Positions 54,776-62,710 of a DNA stretch of 64,000 nt are shown piece by piece. The number at the start of each line of letters is the position of its first letter. The stretch's first letter is position 1. This DNA comes from Thermanaeromonas toyohensis ToBE (lineage in GTDB: Bacteria > Bacillota > DSM-521 > Neomoorellales > Neomoorellaceae). The notes under the pieces were generated by a model that was not told the DNA's origin, searched no databases, and saw only the letters and a program-made list of their open reading frames with translations. The stretch covers positions 1,817,587 through 1,881,586 of the forward strand of contig NZ_LT838272.1 of the NCBI RefSeq assembly GCF_900176005.1. The letters are read 5' to 3'. The position numbers and the translations under genes were made by a program.

Positions 54776-56200
54776 TCACGTACTGTTGTAGACCCGGTTC
54801 TTGCCCAACTTTTTAGCCATATAGCAAGCTTCATCGGACCTTCGTAGAAGAGAGTCAATCGTATCATCTTCTCTTAAGGTGGCGACACCTATACTTGCTG
54901 TAATCCGCCGGTGAGGGAAAGGATGGTTTTGCAAGGAATTCAGTATCCTTTTAGCTACCTTCAAAGCGTTTTCATTGTCCGTACCCGGGAGAATAATCAC
55001 GAATTCTTCACCACCATGGCGACAGGCGATATCTGTAACCCTTATACAGCTCTTTATTATTTCTGCTACCTTTTGGAGGACAACGTCGCCCGCTAGGTGA
55101 CCAAAGGTATCATTGTAAGACTTGAAGTCGTCGAGATCTATAAATATGACAGACACCGGATAGCCATATGTAGCTGCTCGCTGAAGTTCCTCAACTAAGG
55201 CAAACCCGAGGGCCCGCTTGTTTAAGAAACCGGTTAGAAAATCAGTCTTAGCCGCTTCTTCCAGCCGGCTAATAAGGGTCGCATTAGCCAGTGCTATAGC
55301 AGCAAAATTAGCGTAGATTTGCAAGTTTCTTTTCCCATTTTCCCCTAACGACATAGGTACCACTATACCCAGGAGCCCCACTATTCCCAGAGCAGTCCAT
55401 AGAGGGTACAAGATAATTTCGCTGTGCGAGGAAACTTCCAAGTGGGAGACGCCAGTTAGTGTTCTTAGTTCATCTGCCGTCAGCATGGAGGGCTCTATTT
55501 GAGAAAATACGCGCTCGATAACTGGGTGGAGTAAAGTCCACTCTTTTCCTCCCAATAGGTGTCCGGACTCACCCTTAGCTTGAGCAATCCTTATTTTGTC
55601 CCCCATCCTTAGGCCCACGAAGCACAGGTCCGCCTGATAGATTATCACGAGGGAGTTGGTGATGAGGTCTAATACTTTATCTAGTTCGGTAATAGAGGTC
55701 ATCAAGCGGCTGATTTCATAAATGCTGTTGAGCTCGAGACGCTGCAAACCTAACAAATTCTTTTCTAAAAGGGCACTAAGAACTTCGTTAACGGCGCGGT
55801 AAGTGTTATAGGCCTTGGCATTTAATATCATTTCCTTTTCCCGGTCGAAAGGTGCTGTCCCCGTGTCAAGGGTCACGATCATGTATCCCAGGTGTTGCAT
55901 GTAGTTACCCAGACGGTATACGCACAGCTTAATACCTCGGGAGCAGGTAAGAAGTTCTCGGTCCTTTAATTGATTAAAAGTTGTCCTATAAAAATCTAGA
56001 CAAGTGCTGTCTGTAACCGTTTTCCCTTTGTTTATCTCTCGGCACAACTTAATAGGCAGGCTAAATTGAGAAAAAGGGTTACCCTGGGCATCAAAGATAT
56101 AAATATTAGCATCCATGACTTTGGACAGAGTATCTTGAAATTCCTGCCAGTATCTTACTGAAAGAGTGAGCAACAGGTTATTGGCCAATTGGACTACCAC
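54776..56200 (-). CDS. PocR-GAF-GGDEF diguanylate cyclase
   Basis: This 474-residue protein starts at GTG 56200, one base after the KaiC-like stop. Residues about 10-130 form a PocR-type ligand domain (VRYWQEFQDTLSKVMDANIYIFD, then Cys residues in DSTCLDFYR and LTCSRGIKLCVYRLG). About 150-310 is a GAF domain. The C-terminal GGDEF domain has the active-site GGEEF (about 397-401) and an RVTD inhibitory I-site exactly five residues before it. It should make c-di-GMP with product feedback. The PocR domain may sense a small hydroxylated or carboxylic ligand. It is translationally coupled to the ATPase upstream. Confidence 0.9.
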   Translation of the reverse strand: MVVQLANNLLLTLSVRYWQEFQDTLSKVMDANIYIFDAQGNPFSQFSLPIKLCREINKGKTVTDSTCLDFYRTTFNQLKDRELLTCSRGIKLCVYRLGNYMQHLGYMIVTLDTGTAPFDREKEMILNAKAYNTYRAVNEVLSALLEKNLLGLQRLELNSIYEISRLMTSITELDKVLDLITNSLVIIYQADLCFVGLRMGDKIRIAQAKGESGHLLGGKEWTLLHPVIERVFSQIEPSMLTADELRTLTGVSHLEVSSHSEIILYPLWTALGIVGLLGIVVPMSLGENGKRNLQIYANFAAIALANATLISRLEEAAKTDFLTGFLNKRALGFALVEELQRAATYGYPVSVIFIDLDDFKSYNDTFGHLAGDVVLQKVAEIIKSCIRVTDIACRHGGEEFVIILPGTDNENALKVAKRILNSLQNHPFPHRRITASIGVATLREDDTIDSLLRRSDEACYMAKKLGKNRVYNST

Positions 56201-56201
56201 C

Positions 56202-57605
56202 TTACCTCAGCATATCAGGTTTGTCCAGCTTGCCCAGGATATTTATGCCGCTTGACGTTATTTCATACTCTCTTAAGTCCTTATCGTGGTTGCTACCGCG
56301 AGCCTTTAATATTCCAAGTACTTTCCTTATGCCCGCGCGGTCTTCTACGTAACGTAAGAAAATAATATTGTCCGCGATAAGAGATATTTGAGATTTCGAC
56401 ACGATAAGAGAAGAAAACGGGTTCTCATTTAGCGAAGTGAATATAGAAGTAACATGCTGCTTACGCAGAAGTTGTCCGATTGCCCAGAGATAGTCTTTAT
56501 ACTTCTTTAAGTCAGAGACGCTGTTCTCAAAAGAGGAAATGCTGTCTATAACAAACCTTTCTACGCTTTTTTCTTTTATCATTTCCATTATCTCGAAGGC
56601 GTGTTTATCTACGTCTAGCTCCACCGGAGAAATAAACCTGATATCTAATTGACCACTGTGTAAGAACTTGCTTATATCCCACCCCAGTTGGCTAGCAGTA
56701 CTTTGTAACTGTCCCGCTGATTCCTCGAAGGACACAAATACACCTTGTTCCCCGCGATAAGCCCCTTCTATCAAAAACTTTAAGGCCAAAAGGGTCTTGC
56801 CAGAGCCCGTTGCGCCGGAAACCAAGGTAATTGTACCCTCTCGCAGGCCACCCCCCAGCATTTCATCCAGCTGTAGAATACCAAACTTTTTTCTCCCGTG
56901 CTTGATTTCATAATGAAGCTCTTCTCCTTCCGGTTTCATTCGGGGAAAAACTTCTATCCCGTTTGAACTAATCTGAAAGAGGTGTTCGCCTTGTTGGTAA
57001 CTAGTGCCCCTCATTTTTAAGATACGCATATACCGTTTCTGGAAACGTTTTTCTTCCTGGCCATACAAGTGAAAAATCCCATCAGCGATAGCAAACTCGC
57101 TAAGACGCGTAAGCTCCTGCTCTTCGTATTCTCCAATGAGGAAAGAGGTTATCTCCCATACGGATAGGGTAGCGGCCAAGTCAAATAGGAACATGCGAAA
57201 ATTCTTCTCATCCGGAAATAAATCCCTAATAACCTTTATACTATCGATGACGACTATATTTGGTAGGTATTTTTTAATCAAGTCGCCTAAATACTGGAGA
57301 GCCTGACTGGCACCTTGTGTGCGTAGTATCATGCCCAGATCGTCGTATACGATCTTATCACCCAGTAATTCGTCTTGGAAGAAACGAAAGTTTTCCAGGT
57401 TCCGCACCATCTTAAATTGAGATTCCGATATAGTAGTTAAATACAGGGTCTTCATTCCCTGCCTGGCACAGTTGAATATAATGTTTTGGACGAAAATCGT
57501 TTTACCGCTACCGGGGGCACCGGAAACAATATTTATAGAATAGGCCGGGATTCCTCCCTCAAGGATATGGTCGAGATTTTTTATCCCCGTGACCAGCCTG
57601 ACCAT
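56202..57605 (-). CDS. KaiC-like double RecA-domain ATPase
   Basis: This protein of about 467 residues has two KaiC/RAD55 domains. Domain 1 has Walker A GAPGSGKT at residues 29-36 and NIVVIDSIKVI as Walker B; the place of the catalytic Glu pair reads TTISES. Domain 2 has GATGSGKT at 264-271, FVSFEES with the Glu pair, and RFVIDSISSFEN. So the C-terminal half keeps the canonical catalytic glutamates while the N-terminal half has only one. The frame is open to 57641, but GGGAGGGG sits about 8 bases before ATG 57605. Such proteins act as phospho-switch or scaffold ATPases in signalling; here it is coupled to a diguanylate cyclase. Confidence 0.88.
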   Translation of the reverse strand: MVRLVTGIKNLDHILEGGIPAYSINIVSGAPGSGKTIFVQNIIFNCARQGMKTLYLTTISESQFKMVRNLENFRFFQDELLGDKIVYDDLGMILRTQGASQALQYLGDLIKKYLPNIVVIDSIKVIRDLFPDEKNFRMFLFDLAATLSVWEITSFLIGEYEEQELTRLSEFAIADGIFHLYGQEEKRFQKRYMRILKMRGTSYQQGEHLFQISSNGIEVFPRMKPEGEELHYEIKHGRKKFGILQLDEMLGGGLREGTITLVSGATGSGKTLLALKFLIEGAYRGEQGVFVSFEESAGQLQSTASQLGWDISKFLHSGQLDIRFISPVELDVDKHAFEIMEMIKEKSVERFVIDSISSFENSVSDLKKYKDYLWAIGQLLRKQHVTSIFTSLNENPFSSLIVSKSQISLIADNIIFLRYVEDRAGIRKVLGILKARGSNHDKDLREYEITSSGINILGKLDKPDMLR

Positions 57606-57627
57606 AATTTTTTCGCCCCTCCCTAAA

Positions 57628-57975
57628 TCAGCAAGTACCACCGGACACTGTGACTATCTTTTTCCTGATCTCCTCTGCCCTCTCGTGACCCAATAACTTT
57701 GCCAGGATGGAAACATATCTGGTAATAAACCTCATAAACATCTCCTCAACATCATTAAAGTCCTTCTCTACGCTTGTCAATATTTGAGCGCAAGATATAC
57801 CATCTGGACCGTACTTGAGAAGTTGGACAGCCGGGTACTCTTGAGACAGTTCCCAAACTACTCGTTCTACCAGTAGATTAGTGGAAAGTATTCCCAGGTA
57901 TTTTGCCGACTCCGACCACATCTCCTTAAGGAGTGTCTCGTACCGGACGATAACATACTTGGCGTCTTCTCCCAA
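57628..57975 (-). CDS. Unrecognised 115-residue helical protein, first gene of the KaiC-GGDEF operon
   Basis: The frame is open from TTG 57981, but GGAGGG is spaced correctly for TTG 57975. The protein is predicted all-helical, with an acidic middle (LTSVEKDFNDVEEMFMRF) and a basic end (HERAEEIRKKI). No membrane helix or catalytic motif is seen. It stops 22 bases before the KaiC-like ATPase start. By position it is probably a partner or adaptor of that ATPase. I do not recognise a named family. Confidence 0.65.
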   Translation of the reverse strand: MGEDAKYVIVRYETLLKEMWSESAKYLGILSTNLLVERVVWELSQEYPAVQLLKYGPDGISCAQILTSVEKDFNDVEEMFMRFITRYVSILAKLLGHERAEEIRKKIVTVSGGTC

Positions 57976-58239
57976 AATCAATCCCTCCGGCCCTTAAAAG
58001 TCGCGACTACCAGTCTTAAATATCGTTGACGGCAGTCCGAAATAATAACCCTGGCAAAGATTTACCCCGAGTCGCTGATGCTGTCAAGTAGAGTTTAGGT
58101 TGATTGGGTAGTGTCAACTCCAAGTGGGAACTAGCAATGCCGCTGGTCTTCTTTAAAGTACCAAGGGCTCTCACGCCAGGGCCGGTGAGCCTCTTTCAAA
58201 AGCCGCTGTCAATAGGATTCCTTTGCTGCCCTTGAAGGC

Positions 58240-59094
58240 TTATATCTCTTCGGCCCTTTGCCTACAAAGACTGAGAACCCTAGCTATTTCCTTTCCATAG
58301 TCCTCGTATTTTTCTACTGTAGTCTCTAAAATCATAGGGAGGGAGCCCAGGAAAGGATGATTTATGATGGCGCTGATGCCCTCTTCTCCCAATTCTCCTT
58401 CACCGATACAGGCATGACGGTCGCGGTTACTCCCTAAAGGGGCTAAGGAGTCGTTTAGGTGGAACACTTTGATCCGTTCTAGCCCAAATTTATCCTCCAG
58501 GGCAGCTACTAGGTCATCACAGCCTGCAGAGCTTTTCAAATTCCAGCCAGCGGCGAAGAGATGTGCAGAATCCAGGCATATCCCTACTTGAGGAGGCCAA
58601 TCCAGGAGATCCAAAACCTGACGGAGTTCGTCGAGGCTTCCCAATTCACCTGTTTGCCCGGCCATGGTTTCCAAAAGCAACATGGGACCATGCTCCTGGC
58701 CTTCCAGGACATTTTCCTGTATAATGGCCGCCAAACGTGTTAAGGCTTCTGCTGCATCTCCCTTATGCCTACCCGGGTGGGTTACGATATACTCTCCGCC
58801 TATTAGTTTTACTCGTTCTAGGTCTTCCTGGAGAACCGAAGCTGCAAAGTCCCGCAGTTTTCCAGGAGGGGCAGCCAAGTTAACTGTATAAGGAAGATGG
58901 GCTACTACTGGGTATATATCGTTTCTGGCTCTTTCTTCCAGCCATTCCTTTATTTCTGTTTCCCCTATTTGTCGAGCACGGCCACCCCGGGGATTACGGG
59001 TGAAGTACTGGAAGGTGTTGGCACCGATCCGTTTAGCCATCAATACAGCTTGAGGTAGCCCCTGCGCAATAGATAAGTGAGCTCCTAAACGCAT
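58240..59094 (-). CDS. nfo: Deoxyribonuclease IV (endonuclease IV)
   Basis: This 284-residue AP endonuclease has a TIM barrel with zinc ligands. It starts MRLGAHLSIAQGL and has NTFQYFTRNPRGG, HLPYTVNLAAPP, THPGRHKGD, LLLETMAGQ, GICLDSAHLFAAGW, FHLNDS and RHACIGEGELG, all family landmarks in order. It cuts 5' to abasic sites in DNA repair. It starts at ATG 59094 with AGGAGG. It is transcribed alone on the minus strand. Confidence 0.97.
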   Translation of the reverse strand: MRLGAHLSIAQGLPQAVLMAKRIGANTFQYFTRNPRGGRARQIGETEIKEWLEERARNDIYPVVAHLPYTVNLAAPPGKLRDFAASVLQEDLERVKLIGGEYIVTHPGRHKGDAAEALTRLAAIIQENVLEGQEHGPMLLLETMAGQTGELGSLDELRQVLDLLDWPPQVGICLDSAHLFAAGWNLKSSAGCDDLVAALEDKFGLERIKVFHLNDSLAPLGSNRDRHACIGEGELGEEGISAIINHPFLGSLPMILETTVEKYEDYGKEIARVLSLCRQRAEEI

Positions 59095-59125
59095 GTCAGC
59101 CTCCTAAGGTCAAATTTTCAACTTT

Positions 59126-59154
59126 ACCTTACATTACTTTAGCTATCCTGTCAA
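59126..59154 (-). promoter_or_regulatory. Probable nfo promoter
   Basis: On the minus strand, TTGACA (59154-59149), 17 bases, then TAAGGT (59131-59126). The -35 is perfect and the -10 weak. Transcription would run into nfo at 59094. Confidence 0.5.
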
Positions 59155-59167
59155 TTTTTTTAAGAAG

Positions 59168-59186
59168 AAGGGCCCCCCGGGCCCTT
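59168..59186 (-). terminator. Terminator-like hairpin after the HMA-like gene
   Basis: AAGGGCCC (59168-59175) and GGGCCCTT (59179-59186) form a perfect 8-bp stem with a 3-base loop, 16 bases past the stop of the minus-strand gene at 59202. The minus-strand tail is CTTCTT, a modest U-run. Confidence 0.55.
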
Positions 59187-59201
59187 CCGCTAACAAGTCT
59201 T

Positions 59202-59477
59202 TCATATCTTATGAATGTAGTGGTAACCTAGCTTGGTGATATGGTAACCTATAGTTTCTAGGGTTATTTGCGAGGAATTATAGGTAATCATAAGGCGCCG
59301 GTGGCTGAGGAAAGGTACCACGCTACTTACACCCGGAAGGGTTTGCAAAGTATTTACTAATTTTCGGGTATCTTCGTCACTTTTCATGTTGGTAATGATA
59401 AGGGTAACAGTAGCCTCCTGGCTACCCCACTTCCCAGAACCCATCAAAGCCTTAATCTCGTTTATATAAAAGCTCAC
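59202..59477 (-). CDS. Small HMA/ACT-like ferredoxin-fold protein
   Basis: This 91-residue protein has a beta-alpha-beta pattern: ATVTLIITNMKSDEDTRKLVNTLQ, GVSSVVPFLSHRRLMITYNSS, QITLETIGYHITKLGY. This resembles a heavy-metal-associated domain by shape, but the CxxC metal motif is missing, so metal binding is unlikely. The first 20 residues are extra. The function is unknown. Its start region has GGAGGTGACGGG before ATG 59477. Confidence 0.65.
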   Translation of the reverse strand: MSFYINEIKALMGSGKWGSQEATVTLIITNMKSDEDTRKLVNTLQTLPGVSSVVPFLSHRRLMITYNSSQITLETIGYHITKLGYHYIHKI

Positions 59478-59597
59478 GAACCCGTCACCTCCGGATGGAT
59501 TTGCTCTCTTTATTTTATGCCGTTATTTGTTCACATTCCCCTTCCCCTGTTCAATATGCTATTAATGGTCAATCTTCATAGCTAGGAGGGAAAAGAA

Positions 59598-60668
59598 TTG
59601 AACATGACTATTATTCTTAGAGCGCTAGGCGCACCTGATCCATCTCTCCAAGGTTTTCTAGAAAGGTTAGGTGTAGCTTTAGATAAGCGTAGCTTCCGGG
59701 TACTAGGATTGCCTCCTAAGTCCAGCGATGGTAAGCTTTTCCGTCTATGGCAGGCTAATTTACTTTTAATCATAGCGGATCGTTCTTTAGATAAAACATA
59801 TCTGGAACCCACTTTAAGGTTTTTCCATTCTTTTAAAAAAGCAGAGGAGAGCCTGGGGATTATCGCCGCTATCGTTCAAGAAATGCTCCTAAATAGAGAT
59901 AGGATTAATTATTCCCTGGCCAGGAAATGGGAACATATAATCCGGCCTACCTACTTTAGGCTTTTACAGGATAGCGATGTACCTGCTATATTGCTAGAAT
60001 TACATGGCTCTCGGATTTTGGAGGTTGTAGGCAATGGCCTGGAAAACAGGATTGTCGAAGGGATAACTCGTTACTTCAAGGGTTTATACCAAGGAGCTGG
60101 AGATGATTCCATATGTAGCTGTTCGGCTAGAAGAGAAGGTGTAGGACAGTTATTACCTAGCAGGAAGGAAGAGCCTACTGAAGTTAACCAGGACATAAAT
60201 GGTATGGTAGAAAATAACCAAGAAGCCATAGTATCGTTAGCGTTAGAAACGGGAGAGAGGGCATCTCCTTTGGAAAGGCAAAAAAGCCAGGATTTTGAGG
60301 AGGTGCAGGAGGAAGGTCAAGAATATGCAGCAGAAATGAAATCTAACGAAAAAGAGCCCCAGGAAGAGGAGGTGAAAGAAGTTAGCCATAACGGAGAAAA
60401 ACAACTTGATAAGGAAACGCCTAGGCTGGAGTTGCCTTTAACCGAAGCTAAACTTAAGCGCCGGCCTAGGCATTGGGGTAGCAATCCTTTAGCTCCTCCA
60501 GGTGACGGGCCCATCTATTATTTCGAGCCTTATAGCCCGGCAGAATTACCCCCCTCTATTCTATCTAGCAATACTTTCCCTGCCCTTCGTGTACCTGATC
60601 CTTTAAGTAGCTTAAAGGAGCTTGCGTTGAGCCTTAAGCGTGTAACCAGGAATGAAAAACCCAAATAG
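59598..60668 (+). CDS. Hypothetical protein with degenerate amidase-like domain and long charged tail
   Basis: This 356-residue protein starts at TTG 59598, 8 bases after AGGAGGG. Residues 1-170 loosely follow the N-acetylmuramoyl-L-alanine amidase (Amidase_3) layout, with a late VPAILLELHGSRI strand in the position of the catalytic-Glu strand (VPAVLVELGF), followed by RIVEGITRYF. The zinc-ligand His motifs are not evident, so activity is doubtful. Residues 180-290 are very Glu/Gln/Lys-rich and low in complexity, and the last 70 are Pro-rich. It may be a structural, spore-related protein. It ends at a bidirectional terminator. Confidence 0.55.
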   Translation: MNMTIILRALGAPDPSLQGFLERLGVALDKRSFRVLGLPPKSSDGKLFRLWQANLLLIIADRSLDKTYLEPTLRFFHSFKKAEESLGIIAAIVQEMLLNRDRINYSLARKWEHIIRPTYFRLLQDSDVPAILLELHGSRILEVVGNGLENRIVEGITRYFKGLYQGAGDDSICSCSARREGVGQLLPSRKEEPTEVNQDINGMVENNQEAIVSLALETGERASPLERQKSQDFEEVQEEGQEYAAEMKSNEKEPQEEEVKEVSHNGEKQLDKETPRLELPLTEAKLKRRPRHWGSNPLAPPGDGPIYYFEPYSPAELPPSILSSNTFPALRVPDPLSSLKELALSLKRVTRNEKPK

Positions 60669-60669
60669 A

Positions 60670-60710
60670 GACTAAAAAAGCACCGTCAAGGAGACGGTGC
60701 TTTTTTAGTC
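60670..60710. terminator. Bidirectional terminator
   Basis: A perfect 18-bp inverted repeat: 60670-60687 against 60693-60710, with a 5-base loop. Each arm contains an A6/T6 run, giving U-runs on both strands. It separates convergent genes at 59598 (+) and 60711 (-). Confidence 0.95.
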
Positions 60711-61343
60711 TTAGAAGCATTGGGGTGGTGGAGAAGGCGGGCACACGCCAGGAGCCACCACACAAGGTGCCGGTACACAGAAACCATAGCTAGGGACCAG
60801 GAGTTGTACAGTGAGCAAGGTTTTAATTACTACACAAACTTGGAAGTCACAAGTTACAGTTATGGTGCCAACACCCACGGCGGATACTACGCAATTGCAA
60901 AAGAGCAAGGTGCTTTCGCTGCAGTCTACCGTGACCCCATCGGGTGCGCAGAGGGTAACAATCTTCGTAAAGGTAAATACTCTATTGGCGGTTTCGGTAG
61001 GTGCGTTGGGATTAGTCAGGGTAATAGGTACAGAAACTACCAGAGTAAGATTTGCGAACCCGCCTGTAGTAGGTTGCTTATTTATGACGTTACAGGAGAT
61101 AGATTGATTGGGCGTAAGGCTACAAGGTATGGCCTGGCCCACGGTAAAAGTACCTGTGGCAAATTCACCGCCGATCCCAGTAGTTACTGTGGTATCCCGG
61201 GTCCGGCTTTCCACTTGGAAGCAACTATCGTAAACTTTATCTACTACAATGCATTCAATGCGTGTAGGTGGTGGACATCCTTCTGGCGGGCACTGGCCTG
61301 GTCTGATTACCTGTTGCTGTTGGGTTACAGCTTCTTCCGACAT
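60711..61343 (-). CDS. Cys/Pro-rich spore-coat-like protein
   Basis: This 210-residue protein has 16 cysteines, Pro-rich ends (CPPEGCPPPTRIEC near residue 18 and CPPSPPPQCF at the C-terminus), and a Thr/Val-rich beta middle. IVVDKVYDSCFQVESRT near the N-terminus is typical of a group of clostridial proteins thought to belong to the spore coat or exosporium. No signal peptide is seen, consistent with mother-cell cytoplasmic production and disulfide cross-linking. Its composition produces a long antisense open frame that is not a gene. Confidence 0.7.
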   Translation of the reverse strand: MSEEAVTQQQQVIRPGQCPPEGCPPPTRIECIVVDKVYDSCFQVESRTRDTTVTTGIGGEFATGTFTVGQAIPCSLTPNQSISCNVINKQPTTGGFANLTLVVSVPITLTNPNAPTETANRVFTFTKIVTLCAPDGVTVDCSESTLLFCNCVVSAVGVGTITVTCDFQVCVVIKTLLTVQLLVPSYGFCVPAPCVVAPGVCPPSPPPQCF

Positions 61344-61560
61344 AATTAATTACTACCCCCTCCTGACAAGATTTTTACTTGTTGTCTGGTATATAATATT
61401 GCGTGCCCGTAGTGGATGTGCCACCGTATTTTGGGAGATTCACGTTTATCTCTGAGCTTTTTACTATTACCGCAAAAAACTTTATGTTACTGCCCTCTAC
61501 GTAAAGTTACCCGGGATTGCCTGGTTTCCTTTGACGGTAGCGAAATTAAACTTAACCTGC

Positions 61561-61589
61561 TTGACGCTCGCAAATACACGTGCTATTAT
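61561..61589 (+). promoter_or_regulatory. tRNA-Gln promoter
   Basis: TTGACG (61561-61566), 17 bases, TATTAT (61584-61589), 17 bases ahead of the mature tRNA. It uses the same -35 variant as the tRNA-Glu promoter. Confidence 0.8.
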
Positions 61590-61606
61590 AAATAATGCAG
61601 TTTTGC

Positions 61607-61680
61607 TGCGGGATGGTGTAACGGTAGCACACATGACTCTGGATCATGTTGTCCTGGTTCGAATCCAGGTCCCGCAGCCA
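61607..61680 (+). tRNA. tRNA-Gln (anticodon CTG)
   Basis: A 74-base cloverleaf: acceptor TGCGGGA/TCCCGCA with the U1-A72 pair expected for Gln. The anticodon stem is CATGA/TCATG with loop CTCTGGA, giving anticodon CTG, and the T arm is CCTGG-TTCGAAT-CCAGG. Discriminator G and an encoded CCA follow. It reads CAG. Confidence 0.94.
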
Positions 61681-61764
61681 ACAATGACAAGCTCTCCGGG
61701 GCTCAGGGGGTAGCTTAAAAGGTTGTGTTGCTGCAACCGCCTCCGGGGTTCTGGTGATAATAAA

Positions 61765-61794
61765 ATGACCGCCAGGGAAGACCCTGCCGGTCAT
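61765..61794 (-). terminator. Terminator of the integrase remnant (minus strand)
   Basis: ATGACCG-C-CAGGG pairs with CCCTG-C-CGGTCAT (one internal mismatch, 4-base loop). On the minus strand the stem is followed by TTTTATTAT, so it works downstream of the integrase fragment. Confidence 0.7.
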
Positions 61795-61807
61795 GGTGGT
61801 GGATGTG

Positions 61808-62281
61808 TTACTTCCCTCCCGGAGCGGAGGGGATTTTCTTTTTAACGAATAGGGTATTCAGCTTTGCTACGGCTTTCGGATGCTCATTAGCCTCCAGTAA
61901 CCTTGTTGCATAGGTATGACGCAGAGAATGGAGAGTAACTCCGTTCAAACCGAGGTTTGCCGCTAGCTCAGTGAAGCGCTTACTGAAACTAGAAGGGTCA
62001 AGAGGGCGGCCATCCTCAGCACAGAATACTAGGCCACTATCTTCGTAAGCCTGGCCTAGGAGTAGTTTTTCTTCATTCTGCCGAGCTTTATGGGCTTTTA
62101 ACGCTGGTAGCAGGGCCTCAGGAATGGGAACGATTCGCCTACTTTGCTTGGACTTCGGCTCATGGTATCTCAAAGTTGTTTTACCAGAGCCACTGTCATT
62201 TGTCACCCGCACCAGGGTCCGTCTCACATGGATCATGCCCTCTTTCAGGTCTACATCTTGCCAGCGCAGAGCTAGTCCCAT
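61808..62281 (-). pseudogene. Tyrosine integrase remnant next to tRNA-Gln
   Basis: This 157-codon fragment of a phage-type tyrosine recombinase catalytic domain has LRWQDVDLKEGMIHVRRTLV, KSKQSRRIVPIP, LVFCAEDGRPLDPSSFSKRF, and the HxxR box LHSLRHTYATRLL. The N-terminal SAM-like domain is absent and a frame change with stop codons sits just before the ATG (GEL residues precede in another frame). After HPKAVA the family sequence is lost, so the catalytic Tyr box is missing. Integration beside a tRNA gene is classic for such elements; this one is dead and its cargo gone. Confidence 0.82.
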
Positions 62282-62466
62282 TCATTAGTTCCCCCATAAT
62301 ATCCCTAACACACCATCATAGATAGTGGGAAACAATTTCTCGGGATTATAGTACCTCCTGCTTTTGTCTGAGCTATTTATTCGGATAAGCCCGGGGCTGA
62401 CCCTATAAGTGCACTTATCAGCCGGTCTAATTCGAGCGGGTAGCCCTGGGTGTACACGGTAGTCTC

Positions 62467-62619
62467 TATAGCGGCCACATCCAGGCTTTGCTTGCCCTGG
62501 CAGTGCACAACATTAGGCAACTGATCAAGGCGATGGAAAAGGAGAGGAAAGAAATTGTACAGGTTCATTGGTTTGGTATGGAAATCAAAGGTAGCGAGCC
62601 CCTTTCTACTATGGTATAA
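62467..62619 (+). pseudogene. Possible C-terminal remnant of a transposase
   Basis: The plus-strand frame ending at TAA 62617 reads HIQALLALAVHNIRQLIKAME and then KERKEIVQVHWFGM. This recalls the C-terminal helix of IS1182/IS5-type transposases (pattern xxIQALLTAxAxNLKRL). No start codon or upstream homology is visible, and the first residues are cut by stops. The rest of 62282-62710 holds nothing else I can support. Confidence 0.35.
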
Positions 62620-62710
62620 CATAAGGAGTGGATAAATCAAAAAGCTAGAGCAAAATGATTATGGTTTATATCATGGTTTACATCATTGAACCGTAAGAGG
62701 TATTCCATCT

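Noticed and set aside
54579-54779. 66-codon minus-strand frame overlapping the GGDEF stop (GTGA)
   Set aside because: The overlap looks like coupling, and the first half reads protein-like, but the second half encodes the tRNA-Glu terminator hairpin and has Pro/Gly/Ser runs from it. I judge it unlikely, though a decayed gene end is possible.
60720-61349. 209-codon plus-strand frame antisense to the coat-like gene
   Set aside because: It lacks stops only because of the Thr/Val/Cys codon pattern of the true gene; it begins right beside the terminator and has no plausible translation signal.
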